Shown here: positions 60,434 to 64,000 of the stretch, piece after piece
How positions within the stretch are numbered: position 1 is the first letter of the stretch
Layout: the number at the start of each line of letters is the position of its first letter
Assembly: GCF_016907255.1 (NCBI RefSeq)
Contig: NZ_JAFBBQ010000001.1
Location: 1,426,001-1,490,000, forward strand
DNA length: 64,000 bases
Source: Microbacterium keratanolyticum
Lineage (GTDB): Bacteria; Actinomycetota; Actinomycetes; Actinomycetales; Microbacteriaceae
Direction of reading: 5' to 3'
Made by a program: the position numbers and the translations under genes
Notes under the pieces: generated by a model
The model's database searches: none
What the model saw: the letters and a program-made list of their open reading frames with translations, nothing else
Told to the model about the DNA's origin: nothing

Positions 60434-61756
60434 ATGGTCTCGCCCTGGTCTTCGCGACGTGAGGTCTCGCCAGAGACATCACGACTGATGATCGAGCGCG
60501 CGCACGAGGAGCTCGTCGCGGGAAACGTCGTGGATCCGCGTCTGACAGATGTGCGTCCGCTCGTTCGTGATTCGTGGCGAAGGTCGATGGCGCAGCTCGT
60601 CGGGGTCGAAGCCCTGCCACCGCTCGATCTCGGAGATGCCGTCCTTGAAGAGCATCGTCGCGCGCATCCGCTGGCGGGGGTCATGGACATGGTGCGCGGG
60701 CTGCTGCTGCCGGGTGGGGCCAGCGAGTCCGGTGTGGTCGTCGCCGTCGGCGATGAAGCAGGCCGTCTGCTCTGGGTCGAGGGCGACCATCGCATCCGCA
60801 CCCTCACCGGCGAGATGGGCTTCACCGAGGGTGCGAACTGGTCGGAGGCCGCTGTCGGCACATCCGCTCCCGGCACCGCGCTCGAGCTCGGACGCTCCGT
60901 GCAGATTCTGGGAGCCGAGCACTTCAACCGGCTGGTTCAGCCCTGGTCGTGCACCGCAGCACCCGTGCACGATCCGGAGACGCGCCGCATCCTGGGTGTG
61001 ATCGACGTCACCGGGGATGCCACGGCGATCACGCCACAGGCGCAGCTGCTCGTGGATGCCACGGCGCGGGCGATCGAGGGCGAGCTGCTCGTCTCGCGGC
61101 TGCGCGCCCGCGCCGAACAATCGCCGGTCAAGGCGAAGAGGCGCCGTCCGGACGCGTCCCGTTTCACGTTGCGCGTTCTCGGCAGAGATCGCGGACTGCT
61201 CGAAGCGGCATCCGAGCGATCATCGACCGCGGTTCCGATCAGCGCACGGCATGCGGAGATCCTGCTCATGCTCTCCACCCACCGTCAGGGGCTCTCGGCG
61301 GAGCGCCTCGCCGAACTCGTTTACGCCGATTCCGAAGCACTCGTCACACTGCGCGCGGAGATGGTGCGGCTGCGTCGGATGCTGCAGGAGCACGCGCCCG
61401 CGCTCGTGCCCGAATCGCGGCCCTACCGCCTGCCCGCTGACGTGGAGACCGACGCGCAGCACCTGCTGTCGCTGCTCGATCGCGGTGCGCACCGTGTGGC
61501 GCTCGCCGCGTATCGCGGAGACGTGCTGCCGGACTCGACCTCTCCCGGCGTCGAAGAGGTACGCGAGAGCGTGCGCGCAGCGTTGCGGGAAGCGATGCTG
61601 TCCGAAGCCAGCGTCGAGGTCCTTCTGAACTACATCGACACCGATCTCGGCGCTGAGGATGATGAAGCCCTGCGGCTCTGCCTCAGCTTGCTGCCCGCCC
61701 GCTCGCCCAAGCGTGCAGGGGTCGTTGCGCGTCTGGAGGCGCTGAACGACGGGTAG
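60434..61756 (+). CDS. GAF-domain regulator with C-terminal SARP/BTAD-like region
   Basis: 440 aa from the ATG before [10 protein letters not shown]. An N-terminal helical part and a GAF domain (about 90-230, [26 protein letters not shown] and [12 protein letters not shown]) resemble AcoR-type sensors. AcoR's AAA+ domain and Fis helix are absent; instead the end (about 280-400) has [21 protein letters not shown] and [12 protein letters not shown], a winged-helix-like stretch as in SARP regulators. It precedes the aldehyde dehydrogenase gene and probably activates it in response to aldehyde, alcohol or acetoin. No operator was identified. Confidence 0.78.
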   Translation: MVSPWSSRREVSPETSRLMIERAHEELVAGNVVDPRLTDVRPLVRDSWRRSMAQLVGVEALPPLDLGDAVLEEHRRAHPLAGVMDMVRGLLLPGGASESGVVVAVGDEAGRLLWVEGDHRIRTLTGEMGFTEGANWSEAAVGTSAPGTALELGRSVQILGAEHFNRLVQPWSCTAAPVHDPETRRILGVIDVTGDATAITPQAQLLVDATARAIEGELLVSRLRARAEQSPVKAKRRRPDASRFTLRVLGRDRGLLEAASERSSTAVPISARHAEILLMLSTHRQGLSAERLAELVYADSEALVTLRAEMVRLRRMLQEHAPALVPESRPYRLPADVETDAQHLLSLLDRGAHRVALAAYRGDVLPDSTSPGVEEVRESVRAALREAMLSEASVEVLLNYIDTDLGAEDDEALRLCLSLLPARSPKRAGVVARLEALNDG

Positions 61757-61856
61757 CTGCAGCGCCCCACTCGCGGGCGCAACTGCATGCAACCTTCGCG
61801 CGCGTACGCTCCGAGGCATCTCCGGAACCACTCCCGGACCTGTCAAAGGAGACACC

Positions 61857-63407
61857 ATGACCATCGTCGAAGAAGACGTGTCCACCGCATACGCCGCACC
61901 CGGGCAGCCCGGGAGCATTGCGAAGTACCGCGCCCGCTACGGTCACTACATCGGCGGCGAGTTCGTCGAACCCGTCAAGGGCCAGTACTTCGAGAACGTC
62001 AGCCCAGTCAACGGCAAGCCGTTCACCGAGGTCGGCCGCGGCACCGTCGAAGACATCGACCGCGCCGTTGACGTCGCCTGGAAGGCCTTCGGCAGCTGGG
62101 GCAAGACCAGCCCCGCGCAGCGCGCTGTCGTGCTCAACAGGATCGCCGACCGCATGGAGCAGCATCTCGAAGAGATCGCCGTCGCCGAGACGTGGGAGAA
62201 CGGCAAGCCTGTGCGCGAGACGCTCGCCGCCGACATCCCGCTCGCGATCGACCACTTCCGCTACTTCGCAGGGGTGCTGCGCGCGCAGGAAGGCGGCATC
62301 AGCCAGCTCGACGAGAACACAGTCGCGTACCACTTCCACGAGCCGCTCGGCGTGGTCGGGCAGATCATCCCCTGGAACTTCCCCATCCTGATGGCGACGT
62401 GGAAACTCGCTCCTGCGCTCGCCGCGGGCAACTGCATCGTGATCAAGCCCGCCGAGCAGACTCCGGCTTCTCTGCTTTTCCTCTTCGATCTCATCGGCGA
62501 CCTGATCCCCGCCGGCGTCGTGAACATCGTCAACGGCTTCGGCATCGAGGCGGGCGCCCCGCTCGCGCAGCACAAGCGCATCCGCAAGGTCGCCTTCACC
62601 GGAGAGACGACGACAGGGCGCCTCATCATGCAGTACGCGTCGCAGAACCTCATCCCGGTGACGCTGGAGCTCGGAGGCAAGAGCCCGAACGTGTTCTTCG
62701 AGGACGTCGCACGCTCGACCAGCGACCCCTATTACGACAAGGCGCTCGAGGGCTTCACGATGTTCGCTCTCAACCAGGGCGAAGTCTGCACCTGCCCCTC
62801 GCGCGCCCTCATCCAGCGGTCGATCTACGACACCTTCCTCGCGGACGGTCTGGATCGCGTGCAGAAGGTACGCCAGGGCAACCCGCTCGACCCGAACACG
62901 ATGATCGGCGCCCAGGCGTCCAACGACCAGCTCGAGAAGATCCTGTCCTATATCGACATCGGAAAGCAGGGCGGTGCGCGACTGCTCATCGGTGGGGAGC
63001 GCGCCGACCTCGGCGGCGATCTGAGCGAGGGCTTCTACGTGCAGCCGACGGTGTTCGAGGGCACGAACGACATGCGCATCTTCCAGGAGGAGATCTTCGG
63101 ACCGGTGCTGTCGGTCACGAGCTTCGACGACTTCGACGACGCGATCGGCATCGCCAACGACACGCTCTACGGCCTCGGTGCCGGGGTGTGGAGCCGAAGC
63201 GGCGACACCGCGTACCGTGCCGGGCGTGCGATCGAGGCGGGTCGCGTCTGGACGAACACGTACCACCAGTACCCCGCACACGCCGCCTTCGGTGGGTACA
63301 AGCAGTCGGGCATCGGCCGTGAGAACCACAAGATGATGCTCGACCACTATCAGCAGACCAAGAACCTCCTGGTCTCCTACGCCGAAGGCCCGATGGGCTT
63401 CTTCTGA
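61857..63407 (+). CDS. NAD-dependent aldehyde dehydrogenase
   Basis: 516 aa. Oxidises aldehydes, such as acetaldehyde, to acids in the cytoplasm. The NAD motif is [14 protein letters not shown], the catalytic Glu is in [13 protein letters not shown], and the catalytic Cys is in [14 protein letters not shown]. The last residues match the ExaC/AldB group. It lies 100 bp after the GAF regulator with a strong ribosome site (CAAAGGAGACACC). Its stop overlaps the DUF779 gene. Confidence 0.95.
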   Translation: MTIVEEDVSTAYAAPGQPGSIAKYRARYGHYIGGEFVEPVKGQYFENVSPVNGKPFTEVGRGTVEDIDRAVDVAWKAFGSWGKTSPAQRAVVLNRIADRMEQHLEEIAVAETWENGKPVRETLAADIPLAIDHFRYFAGVLRAQEGGISQLDENTVAYHFHEPLGVVGQIIPWNFPILMATWKLAPALAAGNCIVIKPAEQTPASLLFLFDLIGDLIPAGVVNIVNGFGIEAGAPLAQHKRIRKVAFTGETTTGRLIMQYASQNLIPVTLELGGKSPNVFFEDVARSTSDPYYDKALEGFTMFALNQGEVCTCPSRALIQRSIYDTFLADGLDRVQKVRQGNPLDPNTMIGAQASNDQLEKILSYIDIGKQGGARLLIGGERADLGGDLSEGFYVQPTVFEGTNDMRIFQEEIFGPVLSVTSFDDFDDAIGIANDTLYGLGAGVWSRSGDTAYRAGRAIEAGRVWTNTYHQYPAHAAFGGYKQSGIGRENHKMMLDHYQQTKNLLVSYAEGPMGFF

Positions 63408-63796
63408 TGCCTGATCAGTTCAGCAGGGTCGCCGTGTCTGACGACGCGGCGGCCCTGCTCCGTCAGCTCACCCTGCAGCACGGGCCACTGATGTTCCATC
63501 AGTCGGGCGGATGCTGCGATGGCTCGGCCCCCATGTGCTACCCCGTGGGCATGTTCCTCACCGGTCCGAGCGATGTGAATCTGGGGGCGCTGGATGTGGG
63601 GCTGGATGCCGCGGTCGACGTCTTCATGTCGGAAGCGCAGTTCGAATACTGGAAGTACACCCACCTCACGATCGATGTCGTACCCGGCAGAGGAGCGGGC
63701 TTCTCGGTCGAGTCGCCGACCGGCCACCGCTTCATCACCCGTTCCCGCATGCTGGACGAGGCAGAGCTCGCATACTTCGGGCTCGCAGCCACCTGA
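63407..63796 (+). CDS. DUF779 protein linked to aldehyde dehydrogenase
   Basis: 129 aa. The family DUF779 is nearly always found directly after an aldehyde dehydrogenase of this group in actinobacteria. Conserved features are MFHQSGGCCDGSAPMCYP with three Cys in a row of positions that could bind metal, and the ending GHRFITRSRMLDEAELAYFGLA. No function is known. Start ATG overlaps the previous stop; the last codons form part of a 17-bp inverted repeat. Confidence 0.9.
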   Translation: MPDQFSRVAVSDDAAALLRQLTLQHGPLMFHQSGGCCDGSAPMCYPVGMFLTGPSDVNLGALDVGLDAAVDVFMSEAQFEYWKYTHLTIDVVPGRGAGFSVESPTGHRFITRSRMLDEAELAYFGLAAT

Positions 63797-63815
63797 CCGC
63801 GAGCCCGAAGTATGC
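63770..63815. terminator. 17-bp inverted repeat across the DUF779 stop codon
   Basis: Perfect arms 63770-63786 and 63799-63815 with a 12-base loop; the stop codon of the DUF779 gene lies in the loop. It separates convergent genes, so it may be a bidirectional terminator, but no T run follows. Confidence 0.6.
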
Positions 63816-63827
63816 GATGAGCGAGAC

Positions 63828-64000
63828 CTACGGCACGACGACCGCCCGCCCGCGCACCTCGCCCTTGTGCAGCTTCTCGTAGGCTTCCACCGCCGTGTCA
63901 AGCGTGTACTGCTCGACGTGGACGCCGACCGAGCCGGTGCGGGCCAGGTCGAGCACTTCGATCAGCTCGCTGCGGCTGCCCCAGTAGGGGGCGCGCACCG
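63828..64000 (-). CDS. Zinc-type alcohol dehydrogenase, C-terminal end (partial)
   Basis: Only the last 56 codons are in the window; the gene continues beyond it. The end reads VRAPYWGSRSELIEVLDLAR, then TLDTAVEAYEKLHKGEVRGR and AVVVP, matching the C-terminus of medium-chain alcohol dehydrogenases (AdhP/AdhA type). No metal ligands are in the visible part. Next to the aldehyde dehydrogenase on the opposite strand, it may make the aldehyde that enzyme oxidises. Confidence 0.85.
   Translation of the reverse strand, partial: VRAPYWGSRSELIEVLDLARTGSVGVHVEQYTLDTAVEAYEKLHKGEVRGRAVVVP

Overview
The window is about 64 kb of GC-rich DNA from a high-GC Gram-positive bacterium, most likely a Microbacteriaceae member close to Microbacterium. 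This rests on gene order (rpmH-dnaA-dnaN-recF-DUF721-gyrB-gyrA-DUF3566-tRNA-Ile-tRNA-Ala on one side of the origin; rpmH-rnpA-yidD-yidC-jag-rsmG-parA-parB-trxA-trxB-murJ-DUF6049 on the other), on actinobacterial promoters (TAnnnT -10 boxes, several leaderless starts), and on protein features. No database search was possible, so names are family-level readings of the translated sequence.

Layout. 0.1-5 kb: rhomboid protease, cyclophilin, a small membrane protein, a YbaK-type deacylase, a NUDIX hydrolase and an amidohydrolase, with a pair of consensus DnaA boxes at the left edge. 5-15.5 kb: a compact type IV pilus locus (four pilin-like proteins, prepilin peptidase, PilM, PilN, PilO, PilT, PilC) with the extension ATPase PilB on the opposite strand. 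15.6-20.3 kb: a lipoprotein, tRNA-Ala(TGC) and tRNA-Ile(GAT), a DUF4097 protein with a two-component system, and a VIT1-type transporter. 20.3-30.4 kb: DUF3566, gyrA, gyrB, DUF721, recF, dnaN, oriC and dnaA, all on the minus strand. 30.5-36.4 kb: rpmH to parB on the plus strand. 36.4-37.8 kb: a stretch without genes, with parS sites at its ends. 37.8-43.1 kb: trxA, trxB, murJ and DUF6049 on the minus strand. 43.2-53 kb: accessory genes (methyltransferase, luciferase-like oxidoreductase, Tat-exported protein, acetyltransferase, flavin monooxygenase with its TetR regulator, phospholipase C-like enzyme) and the CCA-adding enzyme. 53.1-60.3 kb: a LacI-controlled operon with ribokinase, nucleoside hydrolase, a complete ECF transporter and an EamA permease. 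60.4-64 kb: a GAF-domain regulator, aldehyde dehydrogenase, DUF779 protein and the end of an alcohol dehydrogenase.

How it works together. The core is the replication and segregation centre of the chromosome: DnaA boxes between dnaA and dnaN and upstream of dnaA, and eight parS or near-parS sites around parAB. The points most worth a second look are: a composite DnaA-box element at the left edge that resembles part of oriC; the parS-flanked gene-free stretch; the pilus locus with a bactofilin-like pilin; and the ECF/nucleoside hydrolase/ribokinase operon, which reads as a self-contained system for taking up and cleaving nucleosides or related compounds whose substrate cannot be assigned from sequence.
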